Shown piece after piece: positions 11,611-23,567 of a stretch of 64,000 bases of DNA. The notes under the pieces are model-generated. The model was not told the DNA's origin. It was given only the letters and a program-made list of their open reading frames with translations, and ran no database searches. Position 1 is the first letter of the stretch. The number at the start of each line of letters is the position of its first letter. Where the stretch lies: positions 91,571,251-91,635,250 of the forward strand of contig CM037587.1 in assembly GCA_021018995.1 (NCBI GenBank), given 5' to 3'. The translations under genes were made by a program, and so were the position numbers. The stretch is from Chloranthus sessilifolius (lineage: Eukaryota; Streptophyta; Magnoliopsida; Chloranthales; Chloranthaceae).

Positions 11611-12969
11611 TCATCGGTGCATACCCAAAATCAAACAAGCTAACTGAGCTGAACCCTTCCGACTCAAGGCGTCTGCTACTACGTTCGCCTTTCCTGGATG
11701 GTACTGTATGGAACAATCGTAATCTTTGAGGAATTCCATCCATCTGCGCTGTCTCATGTTGAGCTCTTTCTGTGTAAACAGGTATCGGAGGCTCTTATGA
11801 TCGGTGAAAATTTCAAAAGTCTCACCATACAAATAATGTCTCCAGATTTTTAGCGCAAAGATGACTGCTGCTAGCTCCAAGTCATGAGTCGGGTAATTTT
11901 TCTCGTGTTCTTTCAGCTGTCTTGATCTGTAAGCTATCACCTTCTTATGTTGGTTGAGTACACAACCTAGGCCACTATATGGCGCGTCGCTATATACGAC
12001 GTATCCTCCACTGCCCGAAGGAATAGCTAGCACTGGAGCTGAAGTGAGTCTTGTCTTGAGTTCTTGAAAACTCTTCTCGCATGCCTCACTCCACTCAAAT
12101 CTTGAATCTTTTCGTGTCAGCTTTGTGAGAGGTCCCGATATCTTTGAAAACCCCTCGACGAAACGTCGATAATAGCCTGCTAAGCCCAGAAAACTTCGAA
12201 CATCGATCACTGTCTTTGGTGGCTCCCATTTAACCACTGCCTCTATCTTTGCTGGATCTACAGTGACACCATGCTTTGAGACGACATGTCCCAAAAAGCT
12301 AACCTCTTCCAACCAAAACTCACATTTGCTGAGTTTGGCGTACAATTGGTGTTTACGTAGCGTCTATAGGGCAATCCTCAAGTGTTCTTCATGTTCCGTC
12401 TTGTATTTGGAGTATATCAATATATCATCAACGAACACTACGACGCAGGAGTCCAAGTGTGGTTTAAACACTCGGTTCATCAGATCCATAAACGACGCCG
12501 GAGCATTCGTCAACCCAAACGGCATCACAAGGAATTCATAGTGTCCATACCGTGTCCTGAAAGCTGTCTTCTGGATGTCCACTGCCTTGACTCGCAACTG
12601 ATGGTATCCAGATCTCAGGTCAATCTTGGAAAAATACCTTGCTCCTTGTAGTTGATCAAACAAATCATCAATTCTAGGCAAAGGGTAGCGGTTCTTCACA
12701 GTGAGTTTGTTTAATTGTCGATAGTCAATGCATAGCCGCATTGACCCATCTTTCTTCTTGACAAACAAGACCGGTGCTCCCCATAGAGACACGCTCGGTC
12801 TAACAAACCCCTTGTCCATAAGCTCTTGTAGTTGTTCTTTCAACTCTTTTAACTCAGCAGGAGCCATTCGATATGGCGCTTTTGAAATAGGCTCCGTTCC
12901 TGGTGCTAAGTCAATGGCGAATTCTACTTCTCTCTCTGGAGGTAATCCAGGCAATTCTTCCGGAAACAC
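11611..12969 (-). pseudogene. Element A reverse transcriptase and RNase H
   Basis: RT (12969-12364) shows [34 protein letters not shown] and the catalytic FVDDILIYS motif. RNase H (12345-11611) shows [42 protein letters not shown] and [16 protein letters not shown] stop/frame break near 12350 separates the two frames. RT copies element RNA to DNA; RNase H removes the RNA strand. Confidence 0.9.
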
Positions 12970-12981
12970 GTCGGCGAAGTC

Positions 12982-13542
12982 TCACATAACTGCTATCTCA
13001 GAAATGACATTCTTTTCTTCCTTGTCCTCCTTTAAGAAAGCCAAGAATCCACTGCAACCCTTTCTGATCATTTTCTCAGCCCTTACTGCTGATATCAGTG
13101 GCACAGATGTTGACCTCACTCCTTGAAACCGAAATGATCTCCTTGTGTTGGGTCTGAAAATGACAACCTTGTTCTTGCAATCGACTGCTGCACAGTGCTG
13201 CGCCAACCAGTCTATGCCAAGAATTACGTCAAACCCTTGCATGTCTAACAGTATCAACTTCGCTTCCAATTCATGCACCTCTAGGTCTCGAACTGCTACA
13301 ATGATGGATTTGCAAGCTAACTCCGTGTCCACTAACTCTCCAGTCGGAATAGACATAGATAGGACGAAGTCCAACACCTCTGGAACAATCTTCATCCTCT
13401 TGGCGAAACGTGGAGTGACGAATGAGTGGGTAGACCCTGGGTCTATCAACACTTGAGCATCATATCCAACGAAGCATCCTTTCTCATATATAGTTAAAGT
13501 ACCTATAGTATACATACATACATACAATAATTTATACATCAA
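12982..13542 (-). pseudogene. Element A aspartic protease
   Basis: Contains VLIDPGSTHSFV, where chromoviral proteases normally show D-S-G-A/S-T, so the second active-site position is Pro instead of Ser. LGIDWL follows about 75 residues later. It is fused in the same frame to linker sequence toward RT. Stops before 12982 separate it from RT, and the gag frame ends upstream at 13651. Confidence 0.8.
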
Positions 13543-13650
13543 TTTACACTCCTAATTCACATATAAATTTAGTATTGAGAAAAAGAATCTATACAAATCC
13601 CTAATGCATGCACCTTCTCTATCTAAAATTTTAATGAGATAAAAATTTCT

Positions 13651-15051
13651 TCAATTTAAAAGAGTCTCACCTTGGAGGACGTCATGCACGTTCCCTGCTT
13701 CCTGAGCAGTGACTGCATAGGCTCTCCCCTGAATGACCGGCTTCCTTACTTGAATGGGTCGTGGTGCTGCAACCGAAGCTGTCTTTCTTTTATCCGTCTC
13801 AGGGCAATCCTTGATCAAGTGGCCCACCTTGCCACATCGGAAATAACCCCTAGTCCCCGCTCTGCAATCCACTATTCTATGAGGCTTGCCACACTTTGCG
13901 CAAGTCTCCCGAGGTGTGGAAGAAACAGTACGAGAACCCTGTGTGATAGTGGCGCCAGTAGACATGGCAAGGCTCTCATATCGTAAAGGTCTCCCTGACG
14001 CAAGTAGTGGAAACCTCTGTTGGTGTTGTTATTGCGCCGGCCTTCCAAAACCTCCTTGGAACTGTGGTCTCTGAGGTTGGGCCACTAACCTCGACTTTTT
14101 GTTCACCGGTTCATAGGTCCCCGTCCTTCCTTGTTCATTTCCTCCTCTCTGCTGCTCTCTCTGCCTATATCTGTTATTGTTCTCCTCCTCTACAACCAAC
14201 GCCTTGTTCATGACCTCTTCATAGGTCCTCAACTGAAATGGAGCTACGCCTCCCCTAACCTCAGGCTTCAAGCCTTGTTGAAACCTTTTTGACTTCATCA
14301 CGTCGATAGCGACGTAGTCCAGAGCAAAACGGGCAAGTCGTAGAAACTCCACCCCATATTCTCTCACTGTCATTCTCCCTTGCGCTAACTATAGAAATTG
14401 TATCTCAAGCTGATTTCTCACCACTTCCGGAAAATATTGTTTGTTGAACTCCTCAACAAACTCCTCCCACGTCCAAGGCAACTCCGGGGTCTCCTGAGCC
14501 CTAGTCCGTATCACGGACTTCCACCAAGGCCCAGCCTCCCCATTCAACATATAAGCAGCCCATCTCACACTCTCATCTTCCGTGCATGTCAGCACGCTAA
14601 AGACTTTCTCCATCTCCATAAGCCAGTTCTCAACGGCCATTGTGTCTGCCTGCCCAGAAAATGAAGGAGGTCTCATCCTCCTAAACTTTGTAAAAGATGA
14701 GGGCACATGCAGCACAGGTCCTACAGGTGGTGTAGGTGGCTGCTGTTCTCTTGATGCATGAACTGCAAAGGATGCGGCTTGTTGTATCATGACAGCTGCC
14801 ATAGTCTTCATAGTGTGTATCATCCTTTATCGCTCCTCTCTATCTTCCTGTCTTTCTCTCACTCTCTCCTGTTCTCTTAGATCTTGATCCTGACGATCTC
14901 GATCCTCTTCCTCATGCTGTCTACTACTACTGCCCCCTGGGGCCTCAGTACCTCCTAAAGGCACTCTATTGGTAGGAGAGATGTAATCATCTCCACTACG
15001 TAGACTCCTCTGTTGGCCTCCCCTTGGTCGGCCCCTTCCTCTAGATGACAT
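13651..15051 (-). pseudogene. Element A gag polyprotein, broken
   Basis: Four successive frames. A basic Arg-rich start (MSSRGRGRPRGG, 15051). A capsid region (14823-14389) with MAVENWLMEME and WTWEEFVEEFNKQYFP. A continuation (14373-14029) with MTVREYGVEFLRLARFA and MKSKRFQQGLKPEV. A zinc-knuckle part (13965-13651) with CAKCGKPHRIVDC and a second knuckle FRCGKVGHLIKDC whose first Cys is Tyr. Single stops at about 14825, 14386 and 14026 interrupt what was one ORF. Confidence 0.85.
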
Positions 15052-15139
15052 TGCGGCTGCATTTGAAACTAAAGTTTCGTTAGCAGAAGTCCCTATGTTA
15101 TGACCAAAAGAACAATTGTCAGAATTGCTAAAAGAAATA

Positions 15140-15151
15140 GCTCTGATACCA
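15140..15151 (-). other. Primer binding site of element A (initiator tRNA-Met type)
   Basis: Minus-strand TGGTATCAGAGC two bases inside the 5' LTR end (..TGTCACA). This matches the 3' end of plant initiator tRNA-Met and fixes the LTR boundary at 15154. Confidence 0.9.
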
Positions 15152-15153
15152 AC

Positions 15154-17643
15154 TGTGACAGCCCGAATTTTGGTACCCCGAAACCCGTGCCATCAGCACG
15201 ATCATCTTGACCGTGCCCCTTAGCTATGCGTGGAACATTGGTATATCAAGCAATGAATTGAATTGAAATAGTAAATGAAGCTACGGAATTAATTTACTAT
15301 ATAAGCATTTCTCAAAATACAGTTCTACCCTCATGCCTCTCCATGAACGGAGAACCGATCCGAACCATCGATGATCGCTAATCATCCCAGATGGTTCGCC
15401 CAAAAGAACTATCCCAAATCTATTTATATACATTGTTTAATCAAAACAAGGCTTGACATACCAAGCCGTACAAAATCTCTAAAAAAAAAAACCCTCAAAG
15501 CTGCACAACGGAGTCCTCTAGAAGAAATCCTCAGGAGGTGGCTCCAACTCGTCACCAGGTGCTAGGTCCGAGTCACCAGGGTCAGCGTCTCCTGAAGCCT
15601 CGGCAGCTGTTAGTAGTGGACCTGCGACGTATAGTCTATAGGGTGAGCTACATCCTAGCTCAATAGGGAACAAAACATAGTTGAACATATAAATTATTAC
15701 TCACATATATTCTATGATATGCCATGCATGACGTGTCTATGCAGTTACTGATGAAAACAGTTAAAAAGCATTACATTTTACTAGTAGTTTACTTATGTCT
15801 TTTATTTATTCATGAATGATGCTGAAAAGGCCTAAAGTAAAACTTAAACTTTCAACTTAAGTAATCCCCGAGCAATATAGCATCGAGCCCCGATGAGATG
15901 CCCATCATCGTCATCTATATAGACAGTTTTAACGTATTCTCTGGGAATACAATTAGTACCCAAGCCCCTTTCCCCTGGGGATTGGTAGCAGGGTTTCACT
16001 TGTCTCAATCAACACCCCTGGGGTGTGCTTACTGTGTACGGATAAGCCTTCGCACTGGCTTACGGTTTCGCCGCCGTATCGGTCACGGATATCCTGCCGT
16101 GTCAGTTGTGGATATCCCGCCACGTCGGTGGGGTACCCTATCAAACCTCAAATAATAAAAATATCGGTGCCTTACATATAGTTATTCACCGTGTAAGTGT
16201 GCTATCTTATATCAGTTAGGCCCTATCAGACATGATTCAATCTTGGATACATCCCTGGGATGTATCCATTCACTTGTATCACACCTGATGCTTTTATCTC
16301 TTTACTTCTTCATCCCCTGGGGATGGCTCATTATGATTACTTTTATTGATGTCACACACACACACATTTTTCCCAAACTCTTTAAGCAATAAAACATTTT
16401 GAATTTCAAATCTATACCACTACATACATGCTCTTGTAAAATAAGGTACATGTTCAAGGAGTTCCCTACCTCAAGTCTTCGTTTGATCAATGCATCAAGG
16501 TCCCACGTGGCTCCTTGTGCACTAGCTCACACTTACCACCTATGGTACCACATAACATGTGAAACACATCACTAAGGATGCAATAAAGGAGGTCCAAGAC
16601 CCCCCAAGAATCTTAAAGTCAAACTCAGAAGTCAACATAAACTGGCCCAGTCGATTAATCGATTTCCAAAATCGATTAATCGAAAGTCAATATCGATTAA
16701 TCGAGATTCTCATTCGATTAATCGAAACCCAATTCGATTAATCAAAATTCTCTGCTCTATCAAGTCGATTCTCAATTCGAGTAATCGAATTTCCAAAATC
16801 GATTAATCGATCCCAAATCGATTAATCGATTTTGGAAATCGATTAATCGAATTTTCATTTCGATTAGTCGATTTCATCAAGCCAATTTCTTTTCTCCACT
16901 GGAGTTCACTGTAGGCTCCCAGTCGATTAATCGATTCTAAATTCGATTAATCGAAATCCAAAGTCGATTAATCGAAACCCAATTCGATTAATTGAAATCG
17001 GGGTCCTCTGACTTTTCAACTTCTTGGCCAATTTCGATTAATCGAAACCCAATTTCGATTAATCGAAATTGCCAGATTTTGTCTCCTTCTGACTGCTCTT
17101 CCAAATCTTTCTCCCTTTTTTTTTTTTTCTAAGCCTTTAATCTATGATTTTAACCATTCCTAACTACGATTAATCTCCCATAACTTATGCATTTACTTCA
17201 CAAGAAATTTACCTCAATCAAATCTCGATTTGATTAGATCTAGTGGTTGGAAAGGCTAGGGTTCCAGCTTTGGCTCTAACGGATCCAAACCGTGTCGAAT
17301 CCGACTTTTATCGCTTGAATCTCCCTTCCAATCAGTTACAATAACTCCTCTCTTTACCCCTCTCCCTCTCTCTTCTTTACTCTCCTTCAACAACCAAAAC
17401 CATTAATTTTAGGGTTATTAAACCCTTTTATCTCTCCTCTCACTTGTGTGTTGAGCACATGCACCGGGATAGGTGTATGCGACTTCTCATTCACATCACA
17501 CACCACATAATCACTCATACCATCACATCTCGTCTGTTCATCATACTCTATGCTAACCCTTGATCTCCTAATTGGTCAAACTTGTGACCAATCGGGTACG
17601 GATCCCGAGGTCACTGTTTAACATGATTTTTCGGGATATTACA
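15154..17643 (-). repeat. 5' LTR of element A, full length about 2.49 kb
   Basis: Begins TGTAATATCCCG (17643) and ends CTGTCACA (15154) on the minus strand. The part from 15981 to 17643 matches the 3' LTR. The distal 825 bp (15154-15980) has no counterpart in the window. It carries the TCGATTAATCGA array at 16650-17070. Confidence 0.9.
16650..17070. repeat. Array of palindrome TCGATTAATCGA in the 5' LTR
   Basis: Same array as in the 3' LTR, about 575-995 bp from the LTR start. Several copies are better preserved here (e.g. three adjacent perfect 12-mers near 16800-16850), while one unit present at 6040-6060 is absent. Confidence 0.9.
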
Positions 17644-17645
17644 TA

Positions 17646-20600
17646 TGGCTTTCGGAAAGCAAGTCTCTCTTTCGCTCTAAACTGGAACTTACCTTCTCTC
17701 TCGACCATAATATTTTTCAAGTATTTTAGCACAAATAATGCACATTCCACCGATTCTCGAGGCTGTTTTGGGAGGCCGTTAGTGAAGAATAATAGTCAGA
17801 AAGAGCTTTCTCGAGCACGTTGTCCTGTCCATTCAAATATAGCAGCCGCGAGAGATGGGAAGCCTAAAATAAATCGAGTACATAAACACAAAGTACATAA
17901 CCTATTGATGAGAAATAAATTAATAAATTAAATGACCCACTTATTTTCTTACCAAGGCATGCGTGTGTTGTTTCCACATGTCGAATGCTAGCTTGGCCGA
18001 TGGGTTTAGGAGATAAATTGCTTTCTCGTTGAGGTTGACACAGGCTAACGCATAATGAGAGCCAGTATCATTATGCAACGGAATTAAAACCTGTAGATGT
18101 AACATCTAAGTCGTGATTAGTGAAGGGTCACTCATATTATAGAATACTAATTATATGAGTGGTGAATAATAAGACATTTTGAAATAACGAATTACAGTTA
18201 CCGTTGCACAATGGGCTGCCACATTTTAAAAATAGTGTTTGTTGATAAATGGAAGGCAAAAGTGACGAAACCTATCATCGCCCTCCCAAATCGTAATTAT
18301 TTGTCCCTCATCCTTAATTATATTGTATACAGAGTCATTATTTTGGGACTCCTCAAATATCAGCACCTCCTCCTTCAGCAATTCTTATATGAAGATGCAC
18401 TCAATTAACGATTATCAGTCACAACTTATAAGACCTAAGGAAATGAGTGTACGAGAGGAGTGCTCACTGCAAATATAACCGGTAGAAGATACACGATATG
18501 CGAACTGTATTTTTGGTATAGGCCCATCATTATTGCGTTCAACACGTCATCCTCCACTTCTGTATTCGGCCTATGACTCTTAATGAGCTTAATAGTTATC
18601 TAGAGCTCTTCAACCTTAGATACTATCAATCTGTAAATGATACCCGCTATGCGAATTGTGAGTTGTTCATGCACGTGTAATTGATAAATTAAATTTTGAC
18701 TTGATAAAATAAGATATATTACTTATCAATTGCATCTGACAAGCCCCAAAAGAATGAGGCAAACTCATTTCTATCCTCTACCGTCATAACTCCCATTTTT
18801 TTTGCATCATCAATTTTTTATCAAATATTGTCAGCCAGTTAGATGAGGTATAGTCTTCCGATAATATTTCTTTCATTTTCTCAGTGACTACTGACGCTTT
18901 TCCTATCGTCTCCTGTCCTTCCCCTTGCTTCTTCAGCCTAGTCCTTACCCTTTCAGCTGACCAGTTAGTCATGTCAACCTGTCTCTTAGACTTTTTCTCT
19001 CTTACTAGATATTGTTGAGCAAGGCTGACCTCAGCTGGACGTGCCATTTTCGTTGAAACCTATATTTTATACAAACTCCATATTACTGAAGGGATAATAG
19101 GCGTTATGGATACATGAGAATATTGCGTAAAAGTAGATAGAGGACTGCATGGGCATCTATATTTAATTCAAAATAAAAACCTGCTCTCATTTAACAATTC
19201 TCGCAGTCATTTCTCCTCTCTCTTCTACTTCAACTGTCACAATATCAACTCCCTCTCCCATTCTCTCTTGGCCCTCTCTCATATGAGTCTCAGGCTCTCT
19301 ATTTTCCCCGCTCTCATCTCCCTTTCTCTCACACTCTCTATTTTCTCTGCTCTCATCTCCCTCTCTGTCCTCTCCCTCTCTCTCGCAATCTTTATTTCCT
19401 CCCCTCTTATCTCTATCTCTACCCTCTCCAATCTCGGAGCTCTCATCTATCTCTAATGTGTCCTCAAACGTCTTAACACATTCCAATAATAACAAATTTT
19501 ATTATTTCAGGACTTTGATCGAGTGGCCTTGCTTGTCAACGACCGCGAGAAGGGGTCGAATCGACCTCACTTCAGCTTCTAATGTATCAACTCTATAAAG
19601 AAGCCTAGTAATAACCTTAGATTCTCCAATATCGGTGCCTACTGATGCCAATCTTGGTCGCACCGTATACTCATCCACATCATTATCATCTTCTTCTTCT
19701 TCTTTCTCTTCCTCATTATCTTCTCCCTTTCTACACACGTATTCTCCTTATTCTAGTTGCTCTCTTTTCCTTAGTATCTCTTTTGGGTTGCTCGGTCTAG
19801 GAAGTCCAAGTCCCTTAGGTGGCTCAAGATCTACAGCGACAACTTACAATAACAGACATATGTATATCAGTCAAATAAGGTAGATATGATACATCAATAT
19901 TAGTACTTTATTAAATGTCTGATATCAGGTCTTATATTAGTACTTTATTGTCTAATATCAGTCCTCTAATGGTCTGATATCAGAAATATTAAATGTTTGA
20001 TATCAGTCCGTTAATGGTCTGATATCAGTACTTTATTAAATATTTGATATCAAGTCTCATATCAGAACTTTATTAAATGTTTGATATCAGTCCTCTAATG
20101 GTCTGATATCAGTACTTTATTAAATGTCTGATATCAGTCCTCTAATGGTCTGATATCAGAAATATTAAATGTCTGATATCAGTCCTCTATTGGTCTATAT
20201 CAGTTCTTTATTAAATGTCTGATATCAGTCCTCTAATGGTCTGATATAAGAAATATTAAATGTCTGATATCAGTCCTCTAAATGGTCTGATGTCAGAAAT
20301 ATTAAATATTTAATATTAGTCCTCTACTAGTCTGATATCAGAAATATTATTGGACTTATGAGAGTCAGTAAATTACTGATATAGCGGAGAAAAATATAAA
20401 ACTACATATTCTGTATCCAGTAATTGATCTTATTGATAGAATAGTACCTCGAACTTATGAAACTTTCGAAAATAGAAGTTCACATCGGCGCGTGAAATCT
20501 TTAGTGACATATATTTCAAGAGCAGTGGTCACTCGTTACATGCGTTCTTCAATTTACCCGACAAAATTTGAGGAACATGCTCGAATGCCCATACATATAA

Positions 20601-21170
20601 CAAAATAGTGCATCCTAGCACACAATACCTCTTACTACCAAGAGAACATGTGGCTGTATTTATGGAATCGATCAACTAAGCGTAAACCACATCCCCCTAA
20701 TTGTGGCTATTGAACGTGTGAAGATCATTTGCGAGATCGATGTAGTCCCAATCGATTGTATGACGAATGTCAGGGAGGAGGAAGTTCGCTAACATGTACA
20801 AGTTCACAAGTCGGATGAAGTCAACATCGGCTAGGTTAGGTGAATCGAGGGTTGATTCAATCTGATCCCTAGTGACCAACTGTCTGACTGCCACTTGGCC
20901 AAATAACCACTCTCTAAAAGTGGTTGTACCTTCAGGATCTGCCGGCACTGAAGGTTTTGCCGATGCTGAAGGGGAGCCAACTTTCAAACCCAAAATCTTA
21001 GTCATGTCTGTCCGGACAAACAAAACAACATACTCTCCAATGGAGAATGTCTCGTGCTCCGAATCGAAGCCTCTAACAATGGCAGCAGAAGCTATCCGGA
21101 TTGAGAGGAATTCGCTAATTAACCATAGATGTTTAAAACAGCTTTCTTGAACGAGGAGTTGCTTCTTGTC
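17646..21170 (-). pseudogene. Decayed Ulp1-like C48 protease gene with plant-mobile/DUF1985-type N-terminus
   Basis: Read on the minus strand. 21170-20460 carries FDSEHETFSIGEYVV, MTKILGLKVG, FIRLVNLYMLANFLLPD and VLGCTILLYVWAFEHVP, the pattern of DUF1985/plant-mobile-type domains, with one in-frame TAG near 20698. 19738-19187 and 19047-18784 are acidic/charged linker exons. About 18095-17943 reads VLIPLHNDTGSHYALACVNL, the His-containing block of Ulp1 proteases. 17800-17646 reads LPKQPRESVECALFVLKYL with the Gln and catalytic Cys block. The position usually occupied by the triad Asp looks like Asn (LLNPSAK). Element A's LTR interrupts the last exon at 17643. Same strand as the mudrA gene to the right, as in Kaonashi MULEs that carry Ulp1 genes. 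(CTGATATCAG) arrays occupy its apparent introns and flank. Confidence 0.7.
19895..20350. repeat. CTGATATCAG tandem array, left block
   Basis: A ~45 bp unit alternating 'cctctaatggtctgatatcag' and 'aaatattaaatgtctgatatcagt', with about 15 copies of CTGATATCAG or one-base variants; the 10-mer is a perfect palindrome. It ends in 'gacttatgagagtcagtaaa', a phrase of the 145 bp satellite, linking the two repeat types. It lies in an apparent intron between the DUF1985-type exon and the charged linker exons. Confidence 0.85.
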
Positions 21171-21329
21171 ACTGCTTAATTGATCGTACCATCAGTCTAA
21201 TTTGCGGCAGTTCATTGCTCCTTTCATGACTTGTCAGTCATCCTCATCGACTTTCCATTTCCCTTTCTTCAATCATTTGGTCATTTCTATTTTGGACTTT
21301 AAAAGTTAAATGAATATCTGAAATAAGAT

Positions 21330-22700
21330 GATTGAAAGATGTTAGAAAACTAATATGAGATCGATATAAGACATTATAATACATTAAATAACTGATGTGA
21401 GAATATTAGAGGACAAATATCAGAGAATAAAGTACTGATGTAAGATAGTAAAGGATTGATATCAAACTATTAGAGGATTGATATCAAACATATAATGTTT
21501 CTGAGATCAGACCATTAAAGGACTGATATCAAACTGTAAAGTGCTGATGTGAGACAGTAAAGGACTAATATCAGACTATTAGAGAATTGATATCAGACAT
21601 ATAATATTTATGAGATCAGACCATTAAAGGACTGATATCAAACAATAAAGTACTGATGTGAGACAGTAAAGGACTGATATCAAACTCATATTTAGCTTCA
21701 AACTATATTATCACAAGCATGACTAATTTTATCTAAAACATTAAAGGACTGAACCCAGGCCATAAAGTATTGATGTGAGACAAGACAAGAATGATATCAG
21801 ACTCATATTTACCTTTAAGCTATATTATCATAGGCATGAGTAAAGTTATCTGAAATATTAAATGTCTGATATCAGACCATTAGGACTCATAGCAGACATT
21901 TAATATACTGATGTCAGACTCATTTAGCTTCAAACTATATTGTCACAGGACTAATATCAGACATTAAATGACTGATATCATACCATAAAGTACTGATGTG
22001 AGAAAAGACATGACTGATATTGGACTCATATATACCTTTAAGCTACATTGTCACATGCATGAGTAAAGTTATCTGATTCTATAAAAGACTGATGTCATAA
22101 CATTAAAGGACTGATATCAGATAATACAGTACTGATGTGAGACAAGAAAGGGCTAATGTCAGACTCATTTTCAGTATTAAACTACATTCTGACCTGCATG
22201 AGTAATTTAAATCTATAAAATATTAATGTGAGAATATCAAAGGACTGATATCAGATAATAATATAATAATGTGAGAAAGTACATGACTGATATCACACTC
22301 ATATTTTACTTTAAACAATATTCTAACCTACAGGAGTAAAGTTATCTAAACCATTAAAGGATTGATGTGAGAACATTAAGGGTTTATTATCAGACAATAA
22401 AGTCCTGTGGTGAGACAGTACATGACTGATATCAGACTCATTTTCAGCATTGAACTATATTCTGACCTGCATGAGTAATCTGAATATATAAATGACGGAT
22501 GTGAGAACACTAAAGGACTGATATCAGAAAATAAAGTATTATTGTGAGATAGTATATGTCTGATATTAAACTAATATTTAACATAAACTATATTATAACC
22601 TGTATGAGTAAAGTTGAAGAATTATAAAGTACTGATGTATGAATAATAAAGGACTAATATCAGACAATAAATTACTGATATGAGACCATACAGAGATCCA
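21330..22700. repeat. CTGATATCAG array with ~105-140 bp higher-order period, right block
   Basis: Repeats of 'aaaggactgatatcag', 'taaagtactgatgtgagaca' and similar alternate with a longer phrase 'actcatatttagcttcaaac..gcatgagtaa' that recurs near 21690, 21800, 21918, 22022, 22158, 22290, 22432 and 22567. Two periodicities are therefore nested. The array lies upstream of the Ulp1-like gene and downstream of mudrA. Confidence 0.85.
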
Positions 22701-23567
22701 CATATATTACACATCAGAGAAAAAGAATAGTGGATTATCCAATAACATAATAAAGTACGATGGTCGTACAATGAGTAACACAAGACTCATAGAAGTTATA
22801 CATTGTCTAACAATATACTCATTATAATGTTTTAACTATTTCTCACCACTTTTCTCATTCAGTATCCTACTTATTATAACAAGTTTGTCATTTATAAATT
22901 TTCATAATTTTTTTCTATATTTTTTTTATCGTGGTCTTTGTCAAGTTCAACGATTGTGTCCCTCATCAACTTCCCATTTGCCTTAGGCGTTTTATCATTC
23001 TCAATTTACTTTTAAGGAGAATTGAATATTTGAAATAAGATTCACCTTTAGACATATGAGTAAGAAGAGGAAGAGTTGATGACATTATAAGAACTGGTAT
23101 GAGACAATAAAGTACTATTGTCAGACAATAAAGGACTTATATGAGAGTTAAAATAAAACTTTAAACTTCAGTTATCCCTTGCATGAGTAAAATTTAGGAA
23201 CTAAATATGATATTAAAGGATCGATGCGAGACATAGTAAGCAATTTATATGAGAAATAAGAGAACCTATTACAAATATTATGGACTGATATAAGCTGTTA
23301 ACATCCAGCGAATGACACATATTAGACATCGGAGACAAAGGAAAAACAGTGGATCATCCATATAAATAATAAGGTACAATAGCTACTTATTATAATGTAT
23401 TATACATTTCTCACTATTGTTAAGATCGAATACTCTATTTATTACAAAATATCTCACTTAGTAAAATTAATTATTTCGTTTTGCATTTTTTTTACTGTGG
23501 TCATTAACAAGTTGAATGATTGTGTCCCTCCTGCTTACAAGTTGTACAATGTATTCTCCATTTTTTT
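22700..23567. repeat. Internal direct duplication downstream of mudrA
   Basis: Two diverged copies of a ~300 bp AT-rich segment, about 22730-22985 and 23345-23540, sharing the phrases 'caatgattgtgtccctc'-like, 'taataaggtac' and 'tttctcac'. Short 'gactgatat..gagac' motifs lie between them. I see no gene. Confidence 0.5.

Larger units (their letters stand above)
5321..17643 (-). mobile_element. Element A: Ty3/gypsy chromovirus (Tekay/Del-like) with extra 3' ORF
   Basis: Order on the minus strand: 5' LTR (17643-15154), tRNA-Met-type primer site, gag, protease, RT, RNase H, integrase, chromodomain remnant, a palindrome array, an extra ORF, polypurine tract, 3' LTR (6978-5321, truncated). Order and the C-terminal chromodomain identify a chromovirus; large LTRs and motif style suggest the Tekay/Del clade (inference). 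Coding frames are interrupted many times, so it is not autonomous. The two LTRs still align almost throughout with scattered indels, so insertion was not ancient. It inserted into the last exon of the Ulp1-like gene to its right. Confidence 0.85.

Noticed and set aside
13672..14664. Several plus-strand ORFs of 60-104 aa
   Set aside because: Antisense shadows of the element A gag/protease region.
15138..15157. Possible tRNA-Met gene at TGGTATCAGAGC
   Set aside because: Only the 3'-complementary 12-13 nt are present, exactly at LTR edges; it is a primer site, as at 50753 and 58629.
19268..19456. 62 aa Leu/Ser-rich plus-strand ORF that looks membrane-like
   Set aside because: Reverse of the acidic Glu/Arg-rich linker exon of the Ulp1-like gene.
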